A stretch of DNA of 64,000 nt from Halobacillus sp. A5 (lineage in GTDB: Bacteria; Bacillota; Bacilli; Bacillales; Halobacillaceae). This document shows positions 16,576 through 27,319 of this stretch, piece by piece. The translations under genes were made by a program, and so were the position numbers. The notes below the pieces were generated by a model. The model had not been told where the DNA came from, searched no databases, and saw nothing but the letters and a program-made list of their open reading frames with translations. Position 1 is the first letter of the stretch; each line of letters begins with the position of its first letter. The stretch lies in the NCBI RefSeq assembly GCF_024189315.1, contig NZ_JAIZEO010000002.1, positions 186,001 through 250,000 on the forward strand, written 5' to 3'.

Positions 16576-16803
16576 TTATAAAAAGACTACAAAGAGTAAA
16601 ATTAAGGTTGTTACATACATGACTCCGCCCATTAAATGATTCTTTTTCTTTATTTCCATGGTGCCTTTTATTATTCCAAAGATCATTATGGCGGCTATAA
16701 CAATTTTTAAATAGAGCTCAGGTGCCCTACTAAGAGTAAGCACACAAAGCAGTATCAATAAAGTAATCATAGTAAGGTCTTGCTTACTTTTGATCCTACT
16801 CAT
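16576..16803 (-). CDS. Small membrane protein, unknown
   Basis: 75 residues with three hydrophobic helices (start MSRIKSKQDLTMITLLI). The ATG at 16803 follows AAAAGGAGAG; the frame continues to 16887 without a signal. Unrecognised. Confidence 0.6.
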   Translation of the reverse strand: MSRIKSKQDLTMITLLILLCVLTLSRAPELYLKIVIAAIMIFGIIKGTMEIKKKNHLMGGVMYVTTLILLFVVFL

Positions 16804-16897
16804 AATATCTCTCCTTTTAACACCCATATTAAGTTTTCTATTAAATACTAGAGGATACTTTAGTCTTTCGCTGTATAAAGCAAACATGTCATACGCT

Positions 16898-17086
16898 TCA
16901 TCCTTCTTTAATTTGCTTTTGTCGATTGCCAGCTTTCTTATTATTAAATTGAAAAAACACCTCTAATATTATATATACAATTACCACGCCAATAAAGAAG
17001 GCAACATTTTCTTGGACAAGTAAAAAGAATAGAGAGATTAGTAGGAGTATCGTTCTTATTACTTGTTGAGCTTTTTTACTTATCAT
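16898..17086 (-). CDS. Small membrane protein, unknown
   Basis: 62 residues with two close hydrophobic helices and a basic tail (NNKKAGNRQKQ). AAGGAG precedes the ATG. It is probably cotranscribed with 16576-16803. Confidence 0.6.
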   Translation of the reverse strand: MISKKAQQVIRTILLLISLFFLLVQENVAFFIGVVIVYIILEVFFQFNNKKAGNRQKQIKEG

Positions 17087-17295
17087 TAGATTAAGTGCAC
17101 TCCTTCAGTAAAGTAATTAATTTTAGTTACTAACATTCGCTAAATTAATTTTTTACATTGAGATAATTTTTACAGCAATTGTAACATCCATAAAAAGGTT
17201 ATGTATAACCCCTTCATTTTTTAGAAAACAAAAAATGCCTCACTATTTTTTTATTAATTAGAAAGACCATACTGAAACCGAGGGTGGGAAATTTA

Positions 17296-17826
17296 ATGTT
17301 TGCAGACGTAGAAGCTAAATGGAAGAAAAAGAATAAATTATTATTCTCTCGTGACAGTCAATGTTTACAAGAATTGAATCATCTAATTCAATTACAGAGT
17401 CATAGAACGCTTGTCATGTGGGCTCTGGATTGTGCAAAGCAGCCTTTAGAACAATTTGAAGCAAAGTACCCTGAGGAACGCAGGCCAAGAGCTTGCCTGG
17501 AGCTTTGCGAGGAATGGTCAAGGGGCTTAATCAAAATGCCTATGGCACAGAAGGCGATTTTAGCTTCGCATGCCGTAGCTAAAGAAATTGATGACAGGGA
17601 ATACGGCGGTTTATGTCAAGCCATTGGTCACGCTGGAGCTACTGTACATGTAGAAACACACGCTTTAGGGCTGCCTATCTATGAATTGACGGCCATCGTT
17701 AATAAGCACGGCATAGAAAACTTTTCAGCACCTGTAAGCGAAAAGCTCAATTACTACTATAATCGTCTTCTCTACTGGCAGGAAAATACCGATAAACATG
17801 AACGTGAGTGGGCAAGTTTTTTATGA
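17296..17826 (+). CDS. Imm5-like putative immunity protein
   Basis: About 176 residues, all-helical. The pattern HRTLVMWALDCAKQPLEQFE, then PEERRPRACLELCEEWSRG, then AIGHAGATVHVETHALGLPI, matches the Imm-5-like family found in toxin-immunity contexts. Here no toxin gene lies nearby, so it is an orphan immunity gene or has another role. The ATG at 17296 follows GAGGGTGGG. Confidence 0.7.
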   Translation: MFADVEAKWKKKNKLLFSRDSQCLQELNHLIQLQSHRTLVMWALDCAKQPLEQFEAKYPEERRPRACLELCEEWSRGLIKMPMAQKAILASHAVAKEIDDREYGGLCQAIGHAGATVHVETHALGLPIYELTAIVNKHGIENFSAPVSEKLNYYYNRLLYWQENTDKHEREWASFL

Positions 17827-17901
17827 GCAGCCATAATAGAGAGGTAAGGTGACCCCTCGTCACACTTCTTGTTGGAGACTTTAACGCGAGGAGGTATTGT
17901 G

Positions 17902-18125
17902 TTGTCAGAAAACAAACAAAAAGTTACTATTAATCGTGAAAAAGTCCCGTTAGGTTATGGGATTATGGCTCCTGCCATCGTTTTATTTCTTCTGCATTAC
18001 TAACCATAAATGGTTTAAATGATTCTGACTATATTTTCTCTTTTATAAGTGGTGCCTTTTCAATTGTTGTGGCTGCTACACTTTTAATAAATATGGTTAA
18101 ATTAATTAAAAGGAAGGACCAGTAG
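17902..18125 (+). pseudogene. Frameshifted small membrane protein gene, copy 1
   Basis: After GAGGAGG, the first part reads MSENKQKVTINREKVPLGYG then IMAPAIVLFL and stops at 18003. The rest continues in the next frame from about 17990 (SALLTINGLNDSDYIFSFIS, ending INMVKLIKRKDQ). One base is missing in the TTTATTTCTTC run compared with the copy at 26952. The intact protein would have two helices in about 74 residues. Confidence 0.7.
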
Positions 18126-18131
18126 AAGAAT

Positions 18132-18698
18132 ATGAGAAGGAAAGTCAGGCGTGTAGACATGGGAAATGGGGGTATTGATTTGATTGATTATAGGATAAAA
18201 AAATCTGAGAAGTTCTCTGAAAAGATTGGAGAACTTGTATCCATGTTAGAGCATACGAGAGCTGTTACCTTAGAAGAGATTAATCGTCTAACTCAAGAGG
18301 ATTTGGATTATTTAGTGGATGAAGGGTCGAATACTATTGGATCTCTATTAATACATATTGCCTCGATTGAATTTGTTCATCAAGTAATTTCATTTGAGGG
18401 CCGTGATATTAATGGGGTTGAGCTGCAGAAATGGCAGGCAGCGCTGGAACTTGGAGAGCAGGCGAGGTATCAAATAAAGAAAAATAATATTGAATACTAT
18501 TTAAATGAGTTAGCTAAAGTAAGAAAGCAGACTCTGATCCAACTTAAAGAGCGTACGGATGAATGGTTGTTTGAAGAAAAGTACTGGGAAAAAGGAGTCC
18601 CTTATAATAACTATTACCTCTGGTTTCATGTATTTGAAGATGAGATTAATCATCGAGGGCAAATTAGAGCTATTAAACGGATTCTTGCTCAGAATTAA
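18132..18698 (+). CDS. DinB-family (DUF664-like) protein
   Basis: 188 residues of the four-helix DinB/YfiT-like fold. Metal-ligand histidines appear in LLIHIASIEFVHQ and in FEDEINHRGQIRAI. Such proteins include metal-dependent thiol transferases and enzymes of unknown substrate. It is paralogous to 25978-26526, and each copy lies next to a copy of the same broken small membrane gene, so a two-gene unit was duplicated. Confidence 0.85.
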   Translation: MRRKVRRVDMGNGGIDLIDYRIKKSEKFSEKIGELVSMLEHTRAVTLEEINRLTQEDLDYLVDEGSNTIGSLLIHIASIEFVHQVISFEGRDINGVELQKWQAALELGEQARYQIKKNNIEYYLNELAKVRKQTLIQLKERTDEWLFEEKYWEKGVPYNNYYLWFHVFEDEINHRGQIRAIKRILAQN

Positions 18699-18817
18699 GA
18701 ATAATCTACTAAGCTAGATCATTTTTTATAGGTCTCTCGAGTCTGGAATAAAATCTTAAATAGCAATGTTAATGGCCATTTGTGTTGAAGTAGTTATATA
18801 AAATTGGAGGAAATCTA

Positions 18818-19258
18818 ATGGAAATCTATCAAGCTTCAATCGAAGATTTAGACGGAGCAGCTGTTTTATTCAATTTATACCGAGAGTTTTATGAACAAGT
18901 ATCAGATGCAGGTGCAGCAGCTTACATAAAAAAGCGTCTGGAAAATAAAGATTCTGTGATATTTGTGATGAAAAACAATGATAAGTATGTAGGATTTGCG
19001 CAGCTCTATCCCACATTCTCCTCTATCTCTATGAAGAAAGCATGGATATTAAATGATTTATATGTGGATGTAGAGGCGAGGGGTCAAGGAATAGGGGAGC
19101 GGCTTTTACATAAAGCGAAGGAACACGCAATTGAGACGGGGGCGAATAGTATTAGCCTGAGTACAGCGCCGGATAATCTGTCTGCGCAAAGACTTTATGA
19201 GAAAAATGGATACGTTCGGGATTCTCAATTTTACCATTATGAATTAACAGTAGAATGA
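18818..19258 (+). CDS. GNAT-family N-acetyltransferase
   Basis: 146 residues. The acetyl-CoA loop VDVEARGQGIGERLLHKAKE matches the R/Q-x-x-G-x-G/A motif, and LSTAPDNLSAQRLYEKNGYV is the conserved end of the fold. Substrate unknown. TTGGAGG lies upstream of the ATG. Confidence 0.9.
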   Translation: MEIYQASIEDLDGAAVLFNLYREFYEQVSDAGAAAYIKKRLENKDSVIFVMKNNDKYVGFAQLYPTFSSISMKKAWILNDLYVDVEARGQGIGERLLHKAKEHAIETGANSISLSTAPDNLSAQRLYEKNGYVRDSQFYHYELTVE

Positions 19259-19302
19259 ACATGGGGAATATTTACTAATATACAATCAGATACGAAAAGG
19301 TG

Positions 19303-19331
19303 TTGGCTGTTCTTGATCGTTCATGTATACT
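19303..19331 (+). promoter_or_regulatory. SigA-type promoter of thiC
   Basis: TTGGCT at 19303, 17-base spacer, TATACT at 19326. The riboswitch begins about 20 bases later. Confidence 0.65.
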
Positions 19332-19349
19332 GAAGTCAAATTGAATAGT

Positions 19350-21389
<2,040 letters not shown>

Positions 21390-21417
21390 ATAGAATAAGA
21401 GATGGTAAGAGCTATGG

Positions 21418-21451
21418 AGCTGATTGGTGGTTGGAGCCGATCAGCTTTTTT
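21418..21451 (+). terminator. Terminator after thiC
   Basis: Stem AGCTGATTGG paired with CCGATCAGCT (one G-T pair), followed by TTTTTT. Confidence 0.85.
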
Positions 21452-21529
21452 GTGGGTATTCGATTATTAGAAGAATTGTAGTTCCCATTTTGCAACCCAC
21501 CCTGCAGCTAATAATGAGGAGGGGAATAA

Positions 21530-21775
21530 TTGAGAGAAAAAAATTTAAAATCACTATCTTTAGCTTGTTTTGTTTTATCTGTAGTAGTTTGGATACCGAA
21601 CACAGTATTCCAGATAGCAAGTCCGTTGTGGATACTGACGTTTGTAGTAGCTCCTGCCGGAATAATTTTTGCTTTGCTCATTAAAAATTACTGGTTAGTT
21701 ATTATAAACACATTTATGCTTTTTAGCTTTGTTATATTAATGGCACTGGGTTATTTTGTGAATTCAAAAATTTAA
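21530..21775 (+). CDS. Small membrane protein, unknown
   Basis: 81 residues with about three hydrophobic helices. The TTG start follows GAGGAGGGG. Unrecognised. Confidence 0.6.
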   Translation: MREKNLKSLSLACFVLSVVVWIPNTVFQIASPLWILTFVVAPAGIIFALLIKNYWLVIINTFMLFSFVILMALGYFVNSKI

Positions 21776-21882
21776 GCTCTCGCCCATTATTATTTATGAT
21801 AATAGTTAATAAGCCAGTCCATGCTGCGTATCTATTACCAGTGCAGAGGTCACGGAGGCCGGCCAGCTTTTAAAAAAGCAGT

Positions 21883-21911
21883 TTGACAATATGCTGTACG
21901 TGTTACATACT
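21883..21911 (+). promoter_or_regulatory. SigA-type promoter of the ArsR-like regulator
   Basis: TTGACA at 21883, 17-base spacer, CATACT at 21906. The shared operator follows four bases later, a good place for repression. Confidence 0.65.
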
Positions 21912-21914
21912 ATT

Positions 21915-21939
21915 GTTAAAATAATTTTACCGAGTAAAT
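21915..21939 (+). promoter_or_regulatory. Candidate operator 1 of the ArsR-like regulator
   Basis: 25 bases that match 22584-22608 at 23 positions. The core TTTACCGAGTAAA is an imperfect palindrome (TTTAC, CGA, GTAAA). It lies between promoter and start of the regulator. Confidence 0.65.
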
Positions 21940-21950
21940 GGAGTGTACCG

Positions 21951-22559
21951 ATGAAGGATATTAAATTATTGACTACATATGAACAGTTAAAAGCTTTAGG
22001 AGACCCATTCCGCTCCGAATTGTTGTTACGATTAATGGAAAAGCCAAAAACAGGCCAGCAGCTTTCTGAGGTATTTAACCTTTCACGTGCACGTATTCAT
22101 TATCATTTGAAGGAGTTAGAGAAAAACGACCTCATCGAGATTGTACATAAAGAAGAAAAGAACGGGATTGTCCAAAAGTTTTATCAAGCCGTAGCCGGCG
22201 GTTTCGTACCTGATCAATCACTCATTCCTTATTCAGATATGACAGAAACGGTAAGACAAATGATGGTGAGCATGCTAGAGCAGTCAAAGCGAAGAATTCT
22301 TGCCGCTCCGGAAGAGTCTTTACAGGATCAGTCTGGCTCAAAGGATCCGGACGAGTGGAAGTATAGGTCAAGTGCTTATGAGATTCATGCTAAAGAGGAA
22401 GATTTCATGGCTTGGCAGCAAAAGTTTTCAAATTTAATGGAAGAACTGGCAGAAATGCAACGCCCAGATCCATCTCCAGAGGCTAAGCTTTATTACTTTC
22501 ATATTCTTGGGTTGCAAATAGAGGAAAGTTATTTCGAAAAGAAAAAAGGAGAATCATAG
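21951..22559 (+). CDS. ArsR-like winged-helix regulator of the adjacent MFS pump
   Basis: 202 residues. The N-terminal winged helix is clear (YEQLKALGDPFRSELLLRLM, then SEVFNLSRARIHYHLKELE as the recognition helix). The C-terminal half is a helical dimer/ligand domain. The open frame to 21891 is longer, but GGAGTG precedes the ATG at 21951. Matching palindromic sites lie before this gene and before the MFS gene, so it probably represses itself and the pump until a ligand binds. Confidence 0.85.
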   Translation: MKDIKLLTTYEQLKALGDPFRSELLLRLMEKPKTGQQLSEVFNLSRARIHYHLKELEKNDLIEIVHKEEKNGIVQKFYQAVAGGFVPDQSLIPYSDMTETVRQMMVSMLEQSKRRILAAPEESLQDQSGSKDPDEWKYRSSAYEIHAKEEDFMAWQQKFSNLMEELAEMQRPDPSPEAKLYYFHILGLQIEESYFEKKKGES

Positions 22560-22583
22560 TTGGGTTCTTTTTTTTGATTGTTA

Positions 22584-22608
22584 GTTAAATTAATCTTACC
22601 GAGTAAAT
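22584..22608 (+). promoter_or_regulatory. Candidate operator 2, before the MFS gene
   Basis: Second copy of the 25-base site (23 of 25 identical with 21915-21939), lying 22 bases before the MFS start. Confidence 0.65.
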
Positions 22609-22630
22609 TTAATTAATGAGGGGGATGGAT

Positions 22631-23875
22631 ATGGAGAGCGCAAAAAAGATTGGCGAAAAAGAAGTCGCACCTTTATCAAGGTCTAAATCATTTATTTTGT
22701 TATGGTTGACGACGGTAGCCTCAAGTCTGAGTTTGTCGATGTTTATGTTTATTCAATCATGGTATGTGGTGGAAGACCTAGGAAAAGAAGCATCTCTGGG
22801 CATTGTATTGGTTTGTTTAACAGGCATGCGGATGATTTCCATGGTCGTTGGTGGAGTAGTGGCCGATCGAAGCAAGCAAACAAAGGTAATGGCATTTTCT
22901 GATTTATCATTAGCCTGTGTCATTATACTGCTGGCCGGATTCTTTATGTATTTTTCAGAGGTGCCAATCGGAGTACTTGCTGCTAATGCTGCTTTATTTG
23001 GAATTTGTGGCGGGCTCTTTGAACCTGCTAGAGATGCTCTACTGCCTAAAGTAGTAAAAGTGGAACAATTGACCCGAGCCAATTCCTTTCTTCAAGCTGC
23101 CATTCAAATTGCCCTCTTTACAGGGCCCCTTCTTACGGGAATATTGATCAATTTCTTAAGTTATAGTTTCGTTTTAATTCTTATTGGTATGTGTTTATGT
23201 TTCTCTGGCATAGGAGTGCTATTTATAAAGCAAATTAGCGAAAAGCCAAAACAAAGGACACATTTATTTTTTAAGGAGCAACTAAAGGAAGGGTTTATTT
23301 ATACCTGGCAATCTTCATTGTTAAGGGCTTTGCTGATCATTTCAGTTATTGTAAACTTTTTTATATCTGGTCCTTTAATGATGGGACTTCCGATATTCGT
23401 GGAAGGTGTACTGAATGGGAGTCCCTTAGACTTCAGCTTTGTTCAGGGTGGTTTCACATTTGGCATGATACTGGGTTCAGTCATCATTGGCCTGGTGAAC
23501 ATTCAAAGGAAAAGAGGGTCCTATGCGTTATATTTCATAGCCCTTCAAGGAATTGGCCTCCTCATGTTCAGCCAGGTGACTTCAATAGGAGCTGCCGTAA
23601 GTATTATCATTGTCATTGGGATGCTTAACCCCGCTGTTAACATTCCGCTAATATCAATGGTCCAGTTCCATGCGTCTTCCCAAAAAGTCGGCAGGGTCAT
23701 GAGTTTAATCCGTACAGGATCGTTAGGATTAATTCCGCTATCCTATGCTGTAACGTCTGTATTTCTAGGAATGGGAATAAAAATCCAAACTTTAATGGCA
23801 TTGAGTTCGATCCCTTTAATTCTTAGTGTGATTTTATTATATTTATCATTTCCAATCTTAAAATCCGCAGACTAA
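22631..23875 (+). CDS. MFS efflux transporter
   Basis: About 414 residues with 12 helices and a central cytosolic loop (KQISEKPKQRTHLFFKEQ). The loop between helices 2 and 3 has GVVADRSKQTK, an MFS motif A variant. The style fits the macrolide/enterobactin-exporter-like MFS group; the substrate is unknown. Three in-frame ATGs (22616, 22625, 22631) are possible; 22631 is best spaced from GAGGGGG. It is presumably controlled by the preceding regulator. Confidence 0.85.
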   Translation: MESAKKIGEKEVAPLSRSKSFILLWLTTVASSLSLSMFMFIQSWYVVEDLGKEASLGIVLVCLTGMRMISMVVGGVVADRSKQTKVMAFSDLSLACVIILLAGFFMYFSEVPIGVLAANAALFGICGGLFEPARDALLPKVVKVEQLTRANSFLQAAIQIALFTGPLLTGILINFLSYSFVLILIGMCLCFSGIGVLFIKQISEKPKQRTHLFFKEQLKEGFIYTWQSSLLRALLIISVIVNFFISGPLMMGLPIFVEGVLNGSPLDFSFVQGGFTFGMILGSVIIGLVNIQRKRGSYALYFIALQGIGLLMFSQVTSIGAAVSIIIVIGMLNPAVNIPLISMVQFHASSQKVGRVMSLIRTGSLGLIPLSYAVTSVFLGMGIKIQTLMALSSIPLILSVILLYLSFPILKSAD

Positions 23876-23925
23876 AACCCTTTATAGTTAAATAGGTGTT
23901 CTCACGAATATTTAAGGAGAAGAAA

Positions 23926-24039
23926 TTGGCACTTGTACTTATTATTTCATTTGCATTATTAATTTATCTTAGCTTTACAATTTGCCATATTGAAAGACTG
24001 CTGAAAGAAGAAATCATTAAATCTAATAACTTAAAGTAA
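23926..24039 (+). CDS. Single-helix micro-membrane protein
   Basis: 37 residues, TTG start behind AAGGAG, one hydrophobic helix (2-20), then ICHIERLLKEEIIKSN. It is short, but signal spacing and composition look genuine. Function unknown. Confidence 0.45.
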   Translation: MALVLIISFALLIYLSFTICHIERLLKEEIIKSNNLK

Positions 24040-24051
24040 AGAGGGAAAAGT

Positions 24052-24450
24052 TTATCCCTCAATTTTATCTCCTTCACTCAAACCGCTTGTCCTCAATGCA
24101 CTCTCTAAATCATCATATCGAGCGAGGAAACAGACTTTTCCGTTCTCTACTTTCAAAACCGTATAAACCACGGCTTCTCCTTTAATCGTATCATCATCAT
24201 TGAACCACGTGCCGTGCTGTGCTAATACTACATAATGATCTCTGGCATAGCGGCACTCGGTCTTTAATTGTAATTTCGCGCGCTGCATCCAGTCATAAAG
24301 CTCCTGATGGTTAATGACTCCTTTTCCTTTAGGTCCTACTAATTCTAATTGATTTGAGGTGACTTCCGATAAGCCGTCCATATCCGCTTTATTAGAAAAG
24401 TTCACCCACGAATCTGCAATAGCTAGAGTCTGCTTTGTTTGTTCATTCAT
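24052..24450 (-). CDS. NTF2/SnoaL-like protein
   Basis: About 132 residues of the NTF2-like cone fold: a helix (LAIADSWVNFSNKADMDGLS), strands (QLELVGPKGKGVINHQEL), and paired C-terminal strands (VVYTVLKVENGKVCFLARYD). Such proteins are small-molecule binding or isomerase-like; function unknown. The ATG at 24450 is preceded by AAAGGGTGAAG. Confidence 0.75.
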   Translation of the reverse strand: MNEQTKQTLAIADSWVNFSNKADMDGLSEVTSNQLELVGPKGKGVINHQELYDWMQRAKLQLKTECRYARDHYVVLAQHGTWFNDDDTIKGEAVVYTVLKVENGKVCFLARYDDLESALRTSGLSEGDKIEG

Positions 24451-24513
24451 CCTGGTCACTTCACCCTTTCTCAGAAAATCTCCTGCAGCGATTATACACC
24501 TTTTTCATAATAC

Positions 24514-24804
24514 TTGGACATAGGAGGGATGGTTATAGCTGTTAAATCTAGCTTTTTAATAAAATTTGTATTTTTTCTACAAATCTTATGGTTTGTTATG
24601 TTTATTACTAATATCCTTGGATATATAGGTTCAAAAAGCGTCATAGCTCAAGATGTGGTTTGGCTCGGGATCCCTTCGGCTGGGGCCGTGGTCTCTATAT
24701 ACTATATAATTTACTTTATGAGGAGTCGTTACAATGATCATGTCTCTTGTGATTTATTTATTGTGGGCGGCTATTGCGGGGATCAGCCAAATGTAAGTAA
24801 TTGA
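24514..24804 (+). CDS. Membrane protein, unknown; start uncertain
   Basis: Up to 96 residues with three hydrophobic helices. The strong AGGAGGG at 24521 is too close to the ATG at 24529, so the true start is unclear. The last 25 residues (SRYNDHVSCDLFIVGG and onward) look unlike a membrane protein tail. Confidence 0.45.
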   Translation: MDIGGMVIAVKSSFLIKFVFFLQILWFVMFITNILGYIGSKSVIAQDVVWLGIPSAGAVVSIYYIIYFMRSRYNDHVSCDLFIVGGYCGDQPNVSN

Positions 24805-24837
24805 CTAGTGGGACTATACTTATTAGATGGAGGTCAT

Positions 24838-25020
24838 ATGACACAACCTAAATATGAATCATTTAGTATGAAAACAGCGTACCTTTATATAATTATAGGA
24901 ATCTTAGGTTTCTTGTTTTTCCGTTTCTTTTTAGAGTCTGATGTATGGTGGAGTATTCTTATACCATTTCCTTGTGTTTTAATCGGAATACTGTCTCTAA
25001 AAAATAAGAAAAGAAAATAA
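24838..25020 (+). CDS. Small two-helix membrane protein, unknown
   Basis: 60 residues, ATG at 24838 behind GGAGGT, two hydrophobic helices, basic tail (KNKKRK). Confidence 0.6.
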   Translation: MTQPKYESFSMKTAYLYIIIGILGFLFFRFFLESDVWWSILIPFPCVLIGILSLKNKKRK

Positions 25021-25037
25021 ATCCAGCATTATGCCGA

Positions 25038-25068
25038 ACGCAATCCAGAAAAGGGTTGCGTCTTTTTT
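25038..25068 (+). terminator. Terminator
   Basis: Stem ACGCAATCC paired with GGGTTGCGT (one G-T pair), followed by a T-tract. Confidence 0.8.
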
Positions 25069-25153
25069 ATGGGAAGAGCTTGTTTATTTGAAAGCGTTTT
25101 GAAATAATTGGAATTAATAAATAATCTTGAGAAGAGAGGCGTAAGGAGGGGAA

Positions 25154-25873
25154 ATGATGATTCTATATAATGAAGCAGCTGGTGAAGGGGAACCTATCGT
25201 TTTCTTGCATTCGGGTTTGCAAACTGGAAACACTGATTTTGTGAAACAAAGAGAAACTATTAAAAATCTTATGAAGGTCATTACGCTTGATCTAAGAGGC
25301 CATGGCAAGTCGCTCAGTAATAACTTAAATAATTTTTTTGAAGATGCTGCCGATGATTTAAAAGAAACAATGGAGGAATTGGAAATAGAGAAATTTCATT
25401 TAGTCGGCAGCTCATTAGGGGGATTAGTGGGATTGATTTTCGCCAAAAAATATCCATATTTCCTGATAAGTTTAACGTTGTCTGGTATCACTGCTGATCG
25501 ACAGGACAATTGGAAGGAGCTTCATGGGGAAGATATAAGAGCTCAGGAAAACCTTCTTCATGATACTGAAATAATCAAGGTTCTTAATCAAATGCATGAC
25601 TCTGATTGGAAGCAATTCATTTATAAGGGGAGAGATGAGGATTGGTACCCTTTTGAACACACAGGCGACTTAGAAGGTATTAAGGCGCCTATTCTTTTTA
25701 TGGTCGGGGAAGGAAATAAGGCTGAAGTAGAGTCTGCGTCCAAATACCAAAGACTGCATGATAACGTACATGTATGCGTGATTCCCTTTGCCTCCCATTT
25801 AGTTCATGAACAAAAACCGGACGTGTACACTGAGGTATTGATGGAATTTCTTAACGTGATAAAGGAGCAATAA
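25154..25873 (+). CDS. Alpha/beta hydrolase
   Basis: 239 residues. Oxyanion strand VFLHSG, nucleophile elbow GSSLGG (serine about residue 87), acid loop near FMVGEGN, and a catalytic histidine in ASHLVHEQKPD. LDLRGHGKS is the conserved cap-adjacent motif. Substrate unknown. Ribosome binding site AAGGAGGGG. Confidence 0.88.
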   Translation: MMILYNEAAGEGEPIVFLHSGLQTGNTDFVKQRETIKNLMKVITLDLRGHGKSLSNNLNNFFEDAADDLKETMEELEIEKFHLVGSSLGGLVGLIFAKKYPYFLISLTLSGITADRQDNWKELHGEDIRAQENLLHDTEIIKVLNQMHDSDWKQFIYKGRDEDWYPFEHTGDLEGIKAPILFMVGEGNKAEVESASKYQRLHDNVHVCVIPFASHLVHEQKPDVYTEVLMEFLNVIKEQ

Positions 25874-25977
25874 AATAAAACTTGTAATTTGGGCCAGTAA
25901 ACTAAAAGTAAAGACCAGCATGCTTCCAAGTAGGTTTCAAGAGAAACAAAGAGATCGTTTTTAAAAGAATAAAAAGG

Positions 25978-26526
25978 ATGGTGGTAAAGGTGAGTGAAGA
26001 GCAGAGGTATATGATTAGCGGAAAGACAGGATATTCTCCTTCCATAGGCAGATTGTTATCCATGATGGAGTATACACGCAGGACTACTCTCGAGGCAGCG
26101 GAAGGGCTGTCTGTAGAAGAGCTTGATTATCGGATTAATGGAAAGGGCAATTCCATAGGCTGTCTTTTATATCACATCGCCAGTGTTGAGGAAATCTATC
26201 AAATTTTCACCTTTGAGAATAGAGAGCCCTCCCAGGACGAATGGCAGAAGCTTGGGGTAGGGGTTGAGCTTGGTGAGAAGACTCATAAGGTGATTAAAGG
26301 ACGGGAGCTTCATTTTTATAAAGAGAAGCTGTTGGAAACACGAAAGCGGACCCTCGAATTATTTAAGCATAAAGAGGATCGTTGGCTGGATGAAATATCT
26401 CCCTTGAATCCTGTCGATCAAGCCAATTACTACTTCTGCTGGTTTCATGTATTTGAAGATGAATTGAATCATCGGGGTCAAATTCGTCTGATTCGCAATC
26501 ATCAGAAAAAAGGTGAAGGCTCTTGA
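25978..26526 (+). CDS. DinB-family protein, paralogue of 18132-18698
   Basis: 182 residues with histidines in LLYHIASVEEIYQ and FEDELNHRGQIRLI. It shares the whole architecture of the protein at 18132, including TxxExxxLSxEELDYxxxxxxNSIGxLLxHIAS. A GTG at 25990 is an alternative start behind GGATGGTGG. The broken small membrane gene at 26952 is the partner of the one next to 18132. Confidence 0.85.
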   Translation: MVVKVSEEQRYMISGKTGYSPSIGRLLSMMEYTRRTTLEAAEGLSVEELDYRINGKGNSIGCLLYHIASVEEIYQIFTFENREPSQDEWQKLGVGVELGEKTHKVIKGRELHFYKEKLLETRKRTLELFKHKEDRWLDEISPLNPVDQANYYFCWFHVFEDELNHRGQIRLIRNHQKKGEGS

Positions 26527-26685
26527 AGGCTGTATGGTTGTAGTCCATGAAGAGGGTGAGATTCATCATATCGGTAAAAGGGAAGCGGCTCGCAGTTTCA
26601 TAAATTTCATTGATTTTGCTCTACTATCCATAGTATCCTCTACCCAACATTTCTTTTATCATGAAAAGAGAAAGGGGTTTTTTCT

Positions 26686-26925
26686 ATGAAGGATCAGATA
26701 GACGAACTAACATTATTGCTGTTGTATTTAACATCTTTTAAAGATGATGAAGGACCTTTTGAAGTCTTGAGAAGCTGGAAGGGGTATCCTTTTGAATCGT
26801 TGGATGAATTAAAAGAGGCCCGCTGCATTGTAGGGAGCAATCGGGCGAAGTCGGTTGTTTTAACGGAAGATGGAGAAAAGCAGGCGCGGGAGCTGATGGA
26901 AAAATATCATATTAAGGTTGAGTAG
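26686..26925 (+). CDS. DUF6429-family small protein
   Basis: 79 residues: IDELTLLLLYLTSF, then RSWKGYPFESLDELKE and SVVLTEDGEKQARELMEKY. This is the DUF6429 pattern, a small winged-helix-like protein of unknown function. AAAGGGG precedes the ATG. Confidence 0.75.
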   Translation: MKDQIDELTLLLLYLTSFKDDEGPFEVLRSWKGYPFESLDELKEARCIVGSNRAKSVVLTEDGEKQARELMEKYHIKVE

Positions 26926-26951
26926 TAGACGGTAACACGGGAGGCGTTAAC

Positions 26952-27235
26952 ATGTTAGAGAATGCCAAAAAAGATAAAAGTCATAAAACTGGCAGTAATG
27001 CCCGTTAGGTTATGGGATTATCGATCCTGCAGTCGTTTTGCTTTCTTCTGTGTTATTAACTATTAATGGTCTTGATGATTCTGACTATATTTTCTCTCTT
27101 ATAAGCGGTACTTTTTCAATAGTTGTAGCAGCTGTATTAGTCATTAATATTGCTAAATTAATGGTAAATTTTTTTATTCCATGTAAAATAGCCTATCCAA
27201 AACAATACTACAACAAAAGGAGCCATATAATATAA
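26952..27235 (+). pseudogene. Frameshifted small membrane protein gene, copy 2
   Basis: It starts MLENAKKDKSHKTGSN and stops at the TAG near 27008. The homologous protein continues in another frame from PLGYGIIDPAVVLLSS (about 27001) through LLTINGLDDSDYIFSLISG. The break is at a different place from copy 1. The last part (after NIAKLM) departs from copy 1 and runs into the convergent gene at 27158. Confidence 0.65.
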
Positions 27236-27319
27236 TGCAGGAGGTTCTACATATAGAACTGTTAATATAAATGCTAAGACGAATGGTAATAATAATGTTA
27301 AATACGCTTTATTATTCAT
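27158..27319 (-). CDS. Small two-helix membrane protein, unknown
   Basis: 53 residues on the minus strand, ATG at 27319 behind GGAG: MNNKAYLTLLLPFVLAFILT, then a second helix PFVVVLFWIGYF and a basic end. Spacing, composition and codon pattern look real. It overlaps the tail of the plus-strand pseudogene. Confidence 0.55.
   Translation of the reverse strand: MNNKAYLTLLLPFVLAFILTVLYVEPPALYYMAPFVVVLFWIGYFTWNKKIYH

Noticed and set aside
24734-24796. 20-codon ORF with AGGAG nearby
   Set aside because: It overlaps the end of another gene, is very short and has no further support.
25089-25102. cre-like TGAAAGCGTTTTGA upstream of the alpha/beta hydrolase
   Set aside because: It has a mismatch at the conserved C near the end (GA instead of CA); too weak to annotate.
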